A stretch of DNA of 22,549 bases from Clostridiales bacterium UBA5446 (GCA_002427465.1 DIRC01000041.1:1-22549); one strand, 5' to 3'; positions 7,932-15,316 are shown, counted from the stretch's first letter. Notes: generated from the sequence alone by a model not told the origin. Numbers and translations are program-made.

Positions 7932-7960
7932 AATCCCCGGCTCACGCCGGGGATTATTTA
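7932..7960 (+). terminator. Intrinsic terminator after the EIIC-like gene
   Basis: AATCCCCGGC (7932-7941) pairs with GCCGGGGATT (7946-7955) around a TCAC loop, followed by an A/T-rich tail. Confidence 0.85.
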
Positions 7961-8015
7961 TTAATTAATTATGATATTATGTAAATCTTGTAACGATTTG
8001 TGACTGATTTTTTTC

Positions 8016-8044
8016 TTGATAGATTAATTACTTTTTGGTACTAT
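8016..8044 (+). promoter_or_regulatory. Promoter of the small secreted protein gene
   Basis: TTGATA (8016-8021), 17-base spacer, TACTAT (8039-8044). It yields a leader of about 45 nt ending in GAGGGG before the ATG at 8095. Confidence 0.6.
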
Positions 8045-8094
8045 TTAGTTGTCAATAAGATTATGTAACCATAATTGACGCGAGGGGATGCAAT

Positions 8095-8511
8095 ATGAAA
8101 ACGAAGCCGGCCGGTTTTCTTTTATGGGTGTTAGTTGCATTAATGTGCGTCTGCGTGATATCGGTTCCAATATCGGCAGCCGGGGGCGGCTCGGAGACTC
8201 CCGACGCAGTCGCCGGAGCGCGCGGCGGCATCTATCAGCTGCTTAGCGCCGGAAGCGCAAACGCGTATGACATCTTCACTCCCACCAGAGAGGGCGGCAG
8301 CATTTTTTCCAGCGCGTCCTCCGGCGTTCCCGGAAAAGCCGTTGAAGTTTTCATCCAGCCGAACGCCGGGTATGAGATGGCCTCAATTTTTGTTATTGCC
8401 GCAGGAGGCGATCAGCTGGAGGTTTTTTTGAAGGACGGCGTTTACAGCTTCATTATGCCTGACGAGCCGGTGGTGATTGACGTCACTTTCCAGCTTAAAC
8501 GCATAGCCTAA
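8095..8511 (+). CDS. Small secreted protein with one InlB-B-repeat-like domain
   Basis: This 138-residue protein has a Sec signal peptide (Lys-rich start, hydrophobic residues 8-26, cleavage likely after SAA near 29). It then has a Ser/Gly/Ala-rich spacer and, from about residue 65, one small beta domain: GGSIFSS, then IQPNAGYEMASI, then YSFIMPDEPVVIDVTFQ. That order (GG-x-V, NAGYE, Y-x-F-x-MP, V-x-V-x-F) is the pattern of Flg_new/InlB B-repeat domains, usually found as tandem repeats in Firmicute surface proteins. A single copy with no LPXTG or other anchor suggests release or loose wall association. It has its own promoter, a GAGGGG ribosome binding site and a terminator, so it is a monocistronic unit. 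Function unknown. Confidence 0.8.
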   Translation: MKTKPAGFLLWVLVALMCVCVISVPISAAGGGSETPDAVAGARGGIYQLLSAGSANAYDIFTPTREGGSIFSSASSGVPGKAVEVFIQPNAGYEMASIFVIAAGGDQLEVFLKDGVYSFIMPDEPVVIDVTFQLKRIA

Positions 8512-8532
8512 ATATTGCCACAATAGTCTTTT

Positions 8533-8567
8533 CCCGCCGAAAGCAGAGCTTGCGGCGGGTTTTTATT
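8533..8567 (+). terminator. Intrinsic terminator after the secreted protein gene
   Basis: CCCGCCG (8533-8539) pairs with CGGCGGG (8553-8559). After one A/G mismatch the stem continues with AAGC/GCTT and an AGA loop, and it is followed by TTTTTATTTTA. It also lies just past the stop codon of the minus-strand gene at 8568. Confidence 0.85.
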
Positions 8568-8735
8568 TTATTTGTCGGATACGCGGCCCTTTTCTTCCCA
8601 TGATTTGTCGGTCTTGCGTTTCTTGTACGTTCCGGTTTTTTCAGTGGCGTTCTTCTCTGCTGTGTTATTGGGCCCGTTGATCGGATCGCCCCGCAGCGAA
8701 TTTGCGTCGCCGCCCATGCTTTGATTTCGCTTCAT
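8568..8735 (-). CDS. Small hydrophilic protein of 55 residues, second of a pair
   Basis: The ORF runs from ATG (8733-8735) to TAA (8568-8570). GAGGTGACAGGAT lies directly upstream as a ribosome binding region. The product is very hydrophilic, rich in Lys, Asn, Asp and Gly, without a signal peptide, membrane segment or Cys. It starts MKRNQSMGGDANSLRGDP and has a basic stretch, TYKKRKTDKSWEEKGR, near the C-terminus. It lies 25 bases after a second ORF of the same length, and both sit behind a sigma-G-like promoter, so a forespore protein is plausible. I do not recognise a family. Confidence 0.6.
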   Translation of the reverse strand: MKRNQSMGGDANSLRGDPINGPNNTAEKNATEKTGTYKKRKTDKSWEEKGRVSDK

Positions 8736-8760
8736 ATCCTGTCACCTCGTTTGGATCACA

Positions 8761-8928
8761 TCAAGTTCTGTTTCCGCGGCTCCCGTTTGATTCCTCTCGG
8801 GAGACACAGGTCCGCTTGCCATCTTCGGTGCGGCAGGCATTTCCCTTTTCATTTTTGGTCGCGCCGAACTCCGTGGCCGCTTCCATTTTTAGCTGGTTTT
8901 CTTTTTGCTTTTTATTCTTCTTCTCCAT
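8761..8928 (-). CDS. Small hydrophilic protein of 55 residues, first of a pair
   Basis: The ORF runs from ATG (8926-8928) to TGA (8761-8763), with a near-ideal AGGAGGG five or six bases before the start. The product starts MEKKNKKQKENQLKMEAA, is strongly Lys/Glu-rich and has two Cys near residues 32 and 41. Residues 19-21 (TEF, in ATEFGATKNE) loosely recall the TEFASE-type site cut by the germination protease in gamma-type small acid-soluble spore proteins. That resemblance is short and may be chance. The sigma-G-like promoter 30 bases upstream supports forespore expression. No family assignment is made. Confidence 0.62.
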   Translation of the reverse strand: MEKKNKKQKENQLKMEAATEFGATKNEKGNACRTEDGKRTCVSREESNGSRGNRT

Positions 8929-8960
8929 ACTATCCCTCCTAAGGATAAAGAATGTGTTTC

Positions 8961-8990
8961 TATTATCTGCCTAATTTTGCGGTTTATTCA
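8961..8990 (-). promoter_or_regulatory. Sigma-G/F-like forespore promoter for the 55-residue pair
   Basis: On the minus strand TGAATA (8985-8990) is followed after 17 bases by GATAATA (8961-8967). The sigma-G pattern of Bacillus is close to TGMATA-N17/18-CATAMTA, so only the first base of the -10 element deviates. The predicted start near 8954 places the AGGAGG about 15 nt into the message. A plain sigma-A reading is weaker because no TTGACA-like -35 is present. Confidence 0.5.
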
Positions 8991-9093
8991 GATCCCGCAG
9001 GGAGAACATCATCACTAATATTATAATACCTCCTGTCATTTCCCCTTCTTGTCCCTCATATCCTTGTACAAATCGGACATAGGGGGATCTGTC

Positions 9094-9870
9094 ATGCAAA
9101 GGGTTCTGAATAGCCTTAAAAGACATAAGAAGGCGGTATCGGCGGCGGCTCTGCTTCTCATCGTCGCGCTGATATTCGGCGTGGTCAACAGCCGGGTCAT
9201 TATCGGCGCTTCCGCCGTGAACCGCAACCTTCCCGTTTACTGCGTACAGCGCGACGACAAGTGCGTGTCCCTGACATTCGACGCGGCATGGGGCAACGAG
9301 GATACGGAGCAGCTCATCGAAATTTTGGGGAAATATGATATCAAGGCCACCTTTTTCCTGGTGGGCGCTTGGGTGGACAAATACCCTGAGTCCGTGAAGC
9401 AGCTCGCCGATGCCGGAATGGAGGTCATGAACCATTCCAACGACCACGCCCACTTCGCCAAGCTGTCCGCCAAAGAGATCGCATCCAATATCAATGCGTG
9501 CAACGATAAGATCGAGGCCATCACGGGCGTCAGGCCCACACTTTTCCGCTGCCCTTACGGCGAATACGACGATAATGTCGTCATTACGGTTGATGGCATG
9601 AATATGCACACCATTCAATGGGATGTGGACAGTCTGGACTGGAAAGGGCTTTCCGCCGGCCAAATCACCGACCGCGTTACAAGCCGTGTTACCGGCGGCA
9701 GCATCGTGCTCTTCCATAACGCCACCGAAAATACGCCCGACGCCCTCCCAGCCATTATCGAGTCTCTGCTTGCCGACGGCTACACCATTGTCCCGGTTTC
9801 CGAGCTGCTCCTGGACGGAAACCACTACATAGATCACACCGGACGTATGTGTCCCTCGTCAGCGGCATAG
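9094..9870 (+). CDS. pdaB: PdaB-like polysaccharide (peptidoglycan) deacetylase
   Basis: This carbohydrate esterase family 4 enzyme is probably a sporulation deacetylase acting on cortex peptidoglycan. The 258-residue protein has an N-terminal membrane anchor or signal (about residues 14-32) and then the NodB domain. The motifs are TFDAAWG (Asp63), HSNDH (His114, His118), RCPYGEYDD (Arg152) and a late LFHNA (His208). Motif 1 lacks the second Asp of the usual TFDD, as in PdaB-type enzymes (TFDxSWG). The ATG at 9094 follows AGGGGG by seven bases; a TTG at 9049 has no such site. It is divergent from the two putative forespore genes and ends in its own terminator. pdaB is a family-level assignment. 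Confidence 0.82.
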   Translation: MQRVLNSLKRHKKAVSAAALLLIVALIFGVVNSRVIIGASAVNRNLPVYCVQRDDKCVSLTFDAAWGNEDTEQLIEILGKYDIKATFFLVGAWVDKYPESVKQLADAGMEVMNHSNDHAHFAKLSAKEIASNINACNDKIEAITGVRPTLFRCPYGEYDDNVVITVDGMNMHTIQWDVDSLDWKGLSAGQITDRVTSRVTGGSIVLFHNATENTPDALPAIIESLLADGYTIVPVSELLLDGNHYIDHTGRMCPSSAA

Positions 9871-9905
9871 GCCTGCGCTCCGCCTTCCCCTCGCGAGCGC
9901 GCTGA

Positions 9906-9948
9906 GGAAAGCCCAGGAATGAAATATTCCCGGGCTTTCCCGATTTTC
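9906..9948 (+). terminator. Intrinsic terminator after the deacetylase gene
   Basis: GGAAAGCCC-A-GGAAT (9906-9920) pairs with ATTCC-C-GGGCTTTCC (9926-9940), with one internal mismatch, followed by CGATTTT. Confidence 0.85.
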
Positions 9949-10234
9949 GTTTTCCGGGATCATATCCGGCGGCTGAAATATCGTTCTGCGTATCCCGTCA
10001 TACTGTTCATTCTGCAAATGCATTTTGTCAAAAAACTATCATTTTTGACAATGAGGGCATTTTAAACATTCTAATCGTTACATACATATCAGCGAATTGA
10101 TAAAAATAAAACATAAACTTTTGGTGATTTTAAGCACTTTTTGTTTGATTTCTTTCCATATATCGCTTACAATAGTTCGGTGAGAAGCGACCGTATTTCT
10201 CGCAAACGATGTAACTATGGGAGTGAGTCAAAAA
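9949..10234 (+). promoter_or_regulatory. A/T-rich control region upstream of hppA
   Basis: This stretch holds no gene that I can support. A perfect inverted repeat, TTGTCAAAAA (10025-10034) and TTTTTGACAA (10042-10051), has a 7-nt spacer and no T-run after it, so it looks more like an operator than a terminator. Its right arm contains TTGACA, and TCTAAT follows 19 bases later as a possible weak distal promoter. The better promoter is TTGATT (10145-10150), 17 bases, TACAAT (10168-10173). Confidence 0.5.
10145..10173 (+). promoter_or_regulatory. Promoter of hppA
   Basis: TTGATT and TACAAT are separated by exactly 17 bases. The predicted start near 10180 gives a leader of about 55 nt. Confidence 0.55.
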
Positions 10235-12310
10235 ATGGAAAACCTCTTCTGGCTCGGTTTTGTAGGATTTGCGCTGGCAATCGTTTTCGCCGTGTTCCAG
10301 GCGAAAACAGTTTTCAGACATTCCGAGGGAACCGAAAAGATGCAGAAAATCGCAGCGTCGATCCGAGAAGGTGCAAATGCATTTCTTAAGCAGCAGTATG
10401 TGACCGTGGCAAAGGTATTTGCCGTCGTGTTCGTAATACTGCTGATTATTGCATATGCCAGCGATGGGGAAATGCTGTCTAAGTTTACCCCATACGCCTT
10501 CCTGACCGGGGGCATGTGGTCTATGTTGGCGGGCCTTATCGGAATGAAAATTGCCACCAATGCCAACGCACGCACAGCACAGGCGGCATCCGAGAGCCTG
10601 AACCGGGGGCTGCGCGTTGCCTTTTCTTCCGGCTCTGTCATGGGCTTCACCGTTGTTGGTCTCGGTATGCTTGATATCACGATATGGTATTTTATCCTCC
10701 GCTACGCTTTCGGCCTGACGGATCCCGTTACCATTGGCAATATCATGGTCATGAACGGCATGGGCGCCTCCTTTATGGCGCTGTTCGCCCGCGTCGGCGG
10801 AGGCATCTATACTAAGGCTGCCGACGTTGGCGCCGACCTGGTCGGCAAGGTCGAAGCCGGCATCCCCGAGGACGACCCCCGCAACCCCGCAACCATCGCC
10901 GACAACGTGGGCGATAACGTGGGCGACGTCGCCGGCATGGGCGCCGACCTTTATGAGAGCTATGTCGGCTCCATTCTCGCCACTTTTGCACTTTCCGGAG
11001 CTGCCGGCTACGGCTTTGCCGGGATGCTGCTGCCTATGCTGCTGGCCGTCTGCGGCATTGTGTTCTCCATCTTCGGTTCCTTCTTTGTTAAAACGAAGGA
11101 AGACGCCACGCAGAAATCTCTGCTTACGAGCCTGCGGACAGGCACCTATCTTGCCGCCGTTCTCGCCGCTCTCGCCGCCGCACCCCTGACCTATTACACC
11201 GTGGGCAACTGGGGTGTCTACGCGGCCATTCTCTGCGGCCTCATTGGCGGCTGTGCCATCGGCTTCTTTACCGAATACTTTACCTCTGATACGTACAAGC
11301 CCACCCAGAGGCTTGCCGAAGCTTCCGAGACCGGCTCCGCCACCCTGATCATCGGCGGCCTGTCCCTGGGCATGAAGTCCACACTTCCCTCGATTCTGAT
11401 CGTGGCTGTCGCCATTCTTATCAGCTTCTTCGCCTCGGGCGGCTCTGCGGATCCTGACGCCGGACTCTACGGAATCGGCATCGCCGCCGTCGGCATGCTC
11501 TCCACCTTGGGCATTACCCTGGCCACGGACGCTTACGGCCCTGTTGCCGATAATGCGGGCGGCATAGCCGAGATGGCCGGACTGCCCGAGGAAGTCCGCG
11601 AGCGTACCGACGCGCTTGATTCCCTGGGGAACACCACTGCCGCCACCGGCAAGGGCTTTGCCATAGGCTCCGCTTCGCTGACCGCCCTGGCGCTTATTGT
11701 TTCCTATGTCAACATCATTGAAGGGCGCGGAGTTACCCTGAATCTGAATATCACCAACCCCGCCGTCCTGATCGGCCTGTTTATCGGCGCCATGCTGACG
11801 TTCGTCTTCTCCGCACTGACCATGAGCGCGGTGCAGTCTGCAGCCCAGGCAATCGTCGTCGAAGTCCGCCGCCAGTTCCGCGAAATCGCGGGAATCATGG
11901 AAGGCCATACCGATCCGGACTACGCCAACTGTGTCAGCCTGTGCACCAAGGGCGCCCTGCGCGAAATGGTCGCCCCCTCCCTGCTGGCCATAATAGTTCC
12001 TCTGCTGACTGGCTTTGTGATCGGCGCCGAGGGCGTTGTTGGCCTCCTGGGCGGCGTTTCCGTCACAGGCTTTGCCATGGCGGTCTTTATGTCCAACGCC
12101 GGCGGCGCATGGGACAATGCAAAAAAGTATATTGAGGCCGGGCATCACGGCGGAAAAGGCAGCAACTGCCATAAAGCCGCCGTCATCGGCGATACTGTAG
12201 GCGACCCCTTTAAGGATACATCCGGCCCCTCCCTCAATATTCTGATCAAGCTTTGCTCGACCGTATCTATCGTTTTCTCCGCACTTATCGTTTCCTTCCA
12301 CCTGCTGTAA
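10235..12310 (+). CDS. hppA: K+-dependent membrane pyrophosphatase, probably Na+-pumping
   Basis: It couples pyrophosphate hydrolysis to ion export across the cell membrane. The 691-residue protein has about 16 membrane helices and the signature DVGADLVGKVE (197-207), DNVGDNVGD (about 223-231) and the C-terminal KKYIEAG and GDPFKDTSGPSLN motifs. GNTTAATGKG (465-474) has Ala where K+-independent enzymes carry Lys, so it belongs to the K+-requiring class. Glu241 in DLYESY sits at the position of the gate Glu of Na+-pumping Thermotoga pyrophosphatase, not one turn further as in plant H+ pumps; I infer Na+ transport, possibly with H+. The ATG at 10235 is preceded by GGGAGTGAG; the ATG at 10217 overlaps that site. 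Monocistronic. Confidence 0.93.
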   Translation: MENLFWLGFVGFALAIVFAVFQAKTVFRHSEGTEKMQKIAASIREGANAFLKQQYVTVAKVFAVVFVILLIIAYASDGEMLSKFTPYAFLTGGMWSMLAGLIGMKIATNANARTAQAASESLNRGLRVAFSSGSVMGFTVVGLGMLDITIWYFILRYAFGLTDPVTIGNIMVMNGMGASFMALFARVGGGIYTKAADVGADLVGKVEAGIPEDDPRNPATIADNVGDNVGDVAGMGADLYESYVGSILATFALSGAAGYGFAGMLLPMLLAVCGIVFSIFGSFFVKTKEDATQKSLLTSLRTGTYLAAVLAALAAAPLTYYTVGNWGVYAAILCGLIGGCAIGFFTEYFTSDTYKPTQRLAEASETGSATLIIGGLSLGMKSTLPSILIVAVAILISFFASGGSADPDAGLYGIGIAAVGMLSTLGITLATDAYGPVADNAGGIAEMAGLPEEVRERTDALDSLGNTTAATGKGFAIGSASLTALALIVSYVNIIEGRGVTLNLNITNPAVLIGLFIGAMLTFVFSALTMSAVQSAAQAIVVEVRRQFREIAGIMEGHTDPDYANCVSLCTKGALREMVAPSLLAIIVPLLTGFVIGAEGVVGLLGGVSVTGFAMAVFMSNAGGAWDNAKKYIEAGHHGGKGSNCHKAAVIGDTVGDPFKDTSGPSLNILIKLCSTVSIVFSALIVSFHLL

Positions 12311-12329
12311 GAATCCTCAATTTAATATT

Positions 12330-12362
12330 ACTGGCCGCTTCGTACGAAGCGGCCAGTTTTTT
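12330..12362 (+). terminator. Intrinsic terminator after hppA
   Basis: A perfect 28-bp palindrome, left half ACTGGCCGCTTCGT at 12330-12343, is followed by a T6 run. Confidence 0.9.
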
Positions 12363-12399
12363 GCATCTCTAACCCTTCCAGGCTTATCCTTCAAATGGA

Positions 12400-12428
12400 T
12401 TGCATAAAATCCCGTGATCGCTTATAAT
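12400..12428 (+). promoter_or_regulatory. Promoter of capA-like gene, giving a leaderless message
   Basis: TTGCAT (12400-12405), 17-base spacer, TATAAT (12423-12428). The start of transcription is expected six to eight bases after the -10 box, at 12434-12436, and the ATG begins at 12435. Confidence 0.7.
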
Positions 12429-12434
12429 ACGAGC

Positions 12435-13559
12435 ATGAGAACTAAAAAGGTAATTATGATCATAACCGTGGCTTTGGCCCTCACGGTACTCTCCGGGCTA
12501 TGTTATATGCAGATGCGCCCCGGGGTACAGCCGGTCCCCTCTCCCACCGCAGCATCAGCCGAAACGGCCGCGCCGACCCACCTGCCGGTTACCGCGACGC
12601 CGACCCCCTTGCCGACGCCGGAACCAACACCCGAATATTTTACTATTTCCATGGTTGGCGACTGCACACTTTCTTCCAGTCAATATAACGACCATTTCGA
12701 GCAGGCGCTTAACGGCGATATGTCATGGCCCTTTTCCGGCACGATCCAATACTTTGAAAACGACTATCTGACCATCGCAAACCTGGAATGCAGCTTTTCG
12801 GATAATCCGCTTGCCGGTACCGGGACTTTTCAGTTTCTCGGCCCCGTTTCCCACGGCGAAATACTCACAAGCGGCGGCGTTGATTTCGTTACGCTTTCCA
12901 ACAACCATACGGCGGATTTCGGCGCCGCGGGATTGGAGGATACCAAATCCGCCCTTGACGACTGGGGCGTGGCTTGGGCCGGCCCGGACGAAACTTTTGT
13001 TTATACCGTAGGAAATGGTATCCGCATTGGTCTGTACAGCGCGCGCTGGATTGCCACCCAGGATGAGGTGGTCGCCGGTGTTTCCTCCCTCAAAGAGCGC
13101 GGCGACATTGATCTTATCATAGTCCTTATGCACTGGGGGCTTGAGGGAAGCTACCAGGTCACGGGCGGCCAGGCGCAGCTTGGCCAGGCCGCTGTTGATG
13201 CGGGCGCCCACCTGGTATACGGATCGCACCCTCACGTCCTGCAGCGGATAGAAACCTATAACGACGGATACATTTTTTATAGCCTCGGCAACTGGAGCTT
13301 TGGCGGCAACACAGCGCCCAGGGACCGGGACACCGCTATTGTTCAGGTGAATGTCAGGCGCGATCCGGACGGGGCCGTCACCCTGGAAGGATACAACGCC
13401 ATCCCCTGCTGCCTGTCGAGCACGCCAAGGACAAATGATTACCGGCCGGAACCCTATCCCGAAGACTCGGACGAATGGAAGCGCACAATGAGCAAATTGG
13501 ACGGCACCTGGACGGGTCCGGATCTGGTCGTGGACTATTCTGCCTACCACCGGAAATAA
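12435..13559 (+). CDS. CapA-family metallophosphatase-like surface protein
   Basis: This 374-residue protein has an N-terminal signal or membrane anchor (MRTKK then hydrophobic residues 7-22), a Pro/Thr-rich linker (31-67) and one CapA/PGA_cap domain. Metal-binding motifs appear in order: MVGD (Asp76), NLE (116-118), NNH (156-158), HWG (233-235) and HPHV (265-268). CapA proteins take part in poly-gamma-glutamate capsule synthesis or export, but most Clostridial CapA-like proteins stand alone with unknown roles, and no capBC gene is present here. The start is the ATG at 12435 because the n-region of the signal begins there. No ribosome binding site precedes it. An alternative ATG at 12456 behind AAAGG would remove the positive n-region. 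Confidence 0.87.
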   Translation: MRTKKVIMIITVALALTVLSGLCYMQMRPGVQPVPSPTAASAETAAPTHLPVTATPTPLPTPEPTPEYFTISMVGDCTLSSSQYNDHFEQALNGDMSWPFSGTIQYFENDYLTIANLECSFSDNPLAGTGTFQFLGPVSHGEILTSGGVDFVTLSNNHTADFGAAGLEDTKSALDDWGVAWAGPDETFVYTVGNGIRIGLYSARWIATQDEVVAGVSSLKERGDIDLIIVLMHWGLEGSYQVTGGQAQLGQAAVDAGAHLVYGSHPHVLQRIETYNDGYIFYSLGNWSFGGNTAPRDRDTAIVQVNVRRDPDGAVTLEGYNAIPCCLSSTPRTNDYRPEPYPEDSDEWKRTMSKLDGTWTGPDLVVDYSAYHRK

Positions 13560-13574
13560 TTGCTCCCAAACCAG

Positions 13575-13907
13575 TCAGGATTTCGGACGCATGGCTTCCA
13601 CCCGCTCAAGTTCCGCATTCATTACAACGCCGATCATCCTGCGCCCATGATCGTCCAGGCGGCGGTACCTGAGAACCACGTCCCATTCCTCCATGTCCGG
13701 AAGCGGCGCGCCGCGACCTTCATAAAACACCTCGACAGGTACGTCCAACTCTTCGCATATCCGCAAAAGAATATCGAAATCGATCTTCATGCTGTCGCGC
13801 CTGATCACACTGTAAAGGGTTTGCGCAGGGATTCCGGTGCAACGGGAAAGCTTATTCACATTCATGCCACGCTCGTCTAAAATCTTTTTTAGCGTCATCC
13901 CAATCAT
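13575..13907 (-). CDS. XRE-family transcriptional regulator
   Basis: This 110-residue protein has an N-terminal Cro/C1-type HTH (about residues 5-62: TLKKILDERGMNVNKLSRCT, then GIPAQTLYSVIRRDS, then LLRICEELDVPVEVFYEG). A C-terminal helical tail (LRYRRLDDHGRRMIGVVMNAELERV) is common in Clostridial single-domain XRE regulators. The ATG at 13905-13907 follows AAAGGAG by eight bases. It converges with the capA-like gene with only 15 bases between the stops and is divergent from the nitroreductase gene, which it may regulate. The target is not visible in the sequence. Confidence 0.87.
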   Translation of the reverse strand: MIGMTLKKILDERGMNVNKLSRCTGIPAQTLYSVIRRDSMKIDFDILLRICEELDVPVEVFYEGRGAPLPDMEEWDVVLRYRRLDDHGRRMIGVVMNAELERVEAMRPKS

Positions 13908-13975
13908 ACACGCTACTCCTTTTATTTCCTTGCCATTTTTGTGATATTTACAACGATATTAACAGAAACGCATAC

Positions 13976-13984
13976 ATTATAACA
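13976..13984 (-). promoter_or_regulatory. Possible extended -10 promoter of the XRE gene
   Basis: On the minus strand TGTTATAAT combines the TGn extension with a consensus -10. No good -35 is seen. The predicted leader is about 60 nt. Confidence 0.45.
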
Positions 13985-13993
13985 CAGGTATTA

Positions 13994-14021
13994 TTGAAAC
14001 CTAAATAACGAACGAGATAAC
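13994..14021 (+). promoter_or_regulatory. Possible promoter of the nitroreductase gene
   Basis: TTGAAA (13994-13999), 16-base spacer, GATAAC (14016-14021). The -10 is weak. It overlaps the region upstream of the XRE promoter on the other strand. Confidence 0.3.
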
Positions 14022-14046
14022 ATTGTGCAGAAATGGAGGTTTTATG

Positions 14047-14571
14047 ATGAATCTTCCCCTGGAAAACCTTTTGACGCGCAGGAGCATCAGGCAATACAAA
14101 GCGGCTCAGATCACCGACGAGGAACTGGACGCCGTTCTCCTGGCCGGAACTTACGCGCCGACGGCTGTGGGCAAGCAGTCTCCCTTTATGGTAGCTGTGC
14201 AAAATCAGGAAGACCTCTCGCTGATGTCTCGCCTCAATGCCAGGATTTGGGGCCGGGACGACATCGACCCTTTCTACGGCGCACCGACGGCTGTGGTCGT
14301 ATTTGCGCGAGCCGGCAGACCTAACGGCATTCAGGACGCCACTCTTGTGATGGGCAACCTGATGAACGCCGCCCACGCGGTTGGTTTGGGCTCATGCTGG
14401 ATAAACCGCACAAAAGAAACCTATGAACTGCCTGAGGGAAAAGCGCTGCTGGAAAAATGGGGCGTGACGGGCAATTGGGAGGGCGTGGGAACCTGCATCC
14501 TGGGCTATACGGACGGTAAGGTTCCGGAGCCTAAGCCCAGAAAACCGGACTACATCCTGAAAATTAAATAA
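14047..14571 (+). CDS. Nitroreductase-family flavoprotein
   Basis: This is an FMN-dependent NAD(P)H oxidoreductase of the nitroreductase fold, 174 residues, close to the short end of the family. FMN-contact motifs are RRSIRQYK near the N-terminus, YAPTAVGKQ around residues 36-44, and the DATLVMGNLMNAAHAVGLGS stretch in the dimer core, followed by CWI. No ferredoxin domain is fused. GGAGG at 14035-14039 is seven bases from the ATG at 14047 and only four from the in-frame ATG at 14044, so the later one is preferred. The natural substrate cannot be read from sequence. The divergent XRE gene is a candidate regulator, and a strong hairpin follows the stop. Confidence 0.88.
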   Translation: MNLPLENLLTRRSIRQYKAAQITDEELDAVLLAGTYAPTAVGKQSPFMVAVQNQEDLSLMSRLNARIWGRDDIDPFYGAPTAVVVFARAGRPNGIQDATLVMGNLMNAAHAVGLGSCWINRTKETYELPEGKALLEKWGVTGNWEGVGTCILGYTDGKVPEPKPRKPDYILKIK

Positions 14572-14604
14572 GAAACGAGCGGGATATCCCGCTCGTTTCT
14601 TGCA
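14571..14604 (+). terminator. Intrinsic terminator after the nitroreductase gene
   Basis: A perfect 30-bp palindrome, left half AGAAACGAGCGGGAT at 14571-14585, is followed by a short TTCTTGC tail. It begins at the last base of the stop codon. Confidence 0.75.
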
Positions 14605-14679
14605 TTCTATCGGTATTAAAAAATCTGCGCGGCATCAGGCCCCGCGCTGTGCCATTGACGCGGTTCCGCCTGCACAGAT

Positions 14680-14733
14680 AAAAACATGATACGGGAGTCA
14701 TGGAAAACGCGATGCGTTTTCAATGACTCCCGT
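14680..14733 (-). terminator. Intrinsic terminator of folT
   Basis: On the minus strand ACGGGAGTCAT pairs with ATGACTCCCGT, and after one mismatch the stem continues with GAAAACGC/GCGTTTTC. It is followed by ATCATGTTTTTA. The stem spans 14691-14733. Confidence 0.85.
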
Positions 14734-14744
14734 CCGTTTACGCA

Positions 14745-15266
14745 TTATTGCCACATTGAAAGGGTTGGGCGCAACGCCCTATGCACCGCGCAGACCAGCT
14801 GCGCGTCAATCACCGCGATCGCCAATTTCAGGGGCGCCCGCACGAGCAGGTACGCCCCAAAGGGCGAGCCATAAAGCATGGACAAGGCGACCGTGCCCCA
14901 AAGCAGGTTACAAAGGATGTCCGCCGCGCAGGATACGACCATATACTTCCACCAGCGGTTCATATCATGATGAAATGTATATTGAGCAAGCAGCCCCGAG
15001 ATCAGCCCGGCAAAGACCGGCCCAATGATCAGCGGAGGATAAAACCCCAGCCCCGAAATCATGGTTGAGCCGATAAAATCCGCAAGGCCGCCTACAAGCG
15101 CGCCAGCGGCGGGGCCAAAGCATATCCCGGCCAGAATGATCGGAAAATAGTCGAAGCTGACACGCATGGAGGGCGTCAGATAAAAGCCCAGAATACGGGA
15201 CAGGACAACGCTTACGGCAATGAGCATCGCCATGATGGCGATGCTGCGGATATTGATTTTTTTCAC
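14745..15266 (-). CDS. folT: Folate ECF transporter S component
   Basis: This substrate-binding membrane subunit of an energy-coupling factor transporter would capture folate and work with a shared EcfAAT module encoded elsewhere. The 173-residue protein has about six membrane helices and family features: SIAIMAMLIAVSVVLSRILG in helix 1, SFDYFPIILAGICFGPAAGA and GGLADFIGSTM. The start is the GTG at 15264-15266, eight bases behind AAGGAG. A GTG at 15296 lies upstream of that site. Control by a tetrahydrofolate riboswitch at 15317-15411 supports folate as substrate and explains the regulation. It lies downstream of panB on the same strand and ends in a strong terminator. Confidence 0.9.
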   Translation of the reverse strand: MKKINIRSIAIMAMLIAVSVVLSRILGFYLTPSMRVSFDYFPIILAGICFGPAAGALVGGLADFIGSTMISGLGFYPPLIIGPVFAGLISGLLAQYTFHHDMNRWWKYMVVSCAADILCNLLWGTVALSMLYGSPFGAYLLVRAPLKLAIAVIDAQLVCAVHRALRPTLSMWQ

Positions 15267-15274
15267 TGTATACA

Positions 15275-15304
15275 CTCCTTCTATGGCAATTGCCACAAAA
15301 GGAA
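15275..15304 (-). promoter_or_regulatory. Expression platform of the folT riboswitch: hairpin hiding the ribosome binding site
   Basis: In the RNA, bases 15304-15292 pair with 15287-15275 in a continuous 13-bp stem (three G-U pairs) with an AAUU loop. The right arm contains AAGGAG, the folT ribosome binding site. The alternative pairing is UGCCAC (15321-15316) with GUGGCA (15296-15291). It breaks this stem and also uses the 3' strand of aptamer helix P1. Confidence 0.7.
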
Positions 15305-15316
15305 CCTATCCCCAAG

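Noticed and set aside
8971..9837. Minus-strand open frame of 288 codons opposite the deacetylase gene
   Set aside because: The plus strand shows all NodB-domain motifs, and the minus frame has no family features.
10130..12301. Minus-strand open frame of 723 codons opposite the pyrophosphatase gene
   Set aside because: It is the shadow of a GC-rich real gene. Its translation is low-complexity (Gly/Ala/Asp/His-rich) with no domain, and hppA motifs on the other strand are unmistakable.
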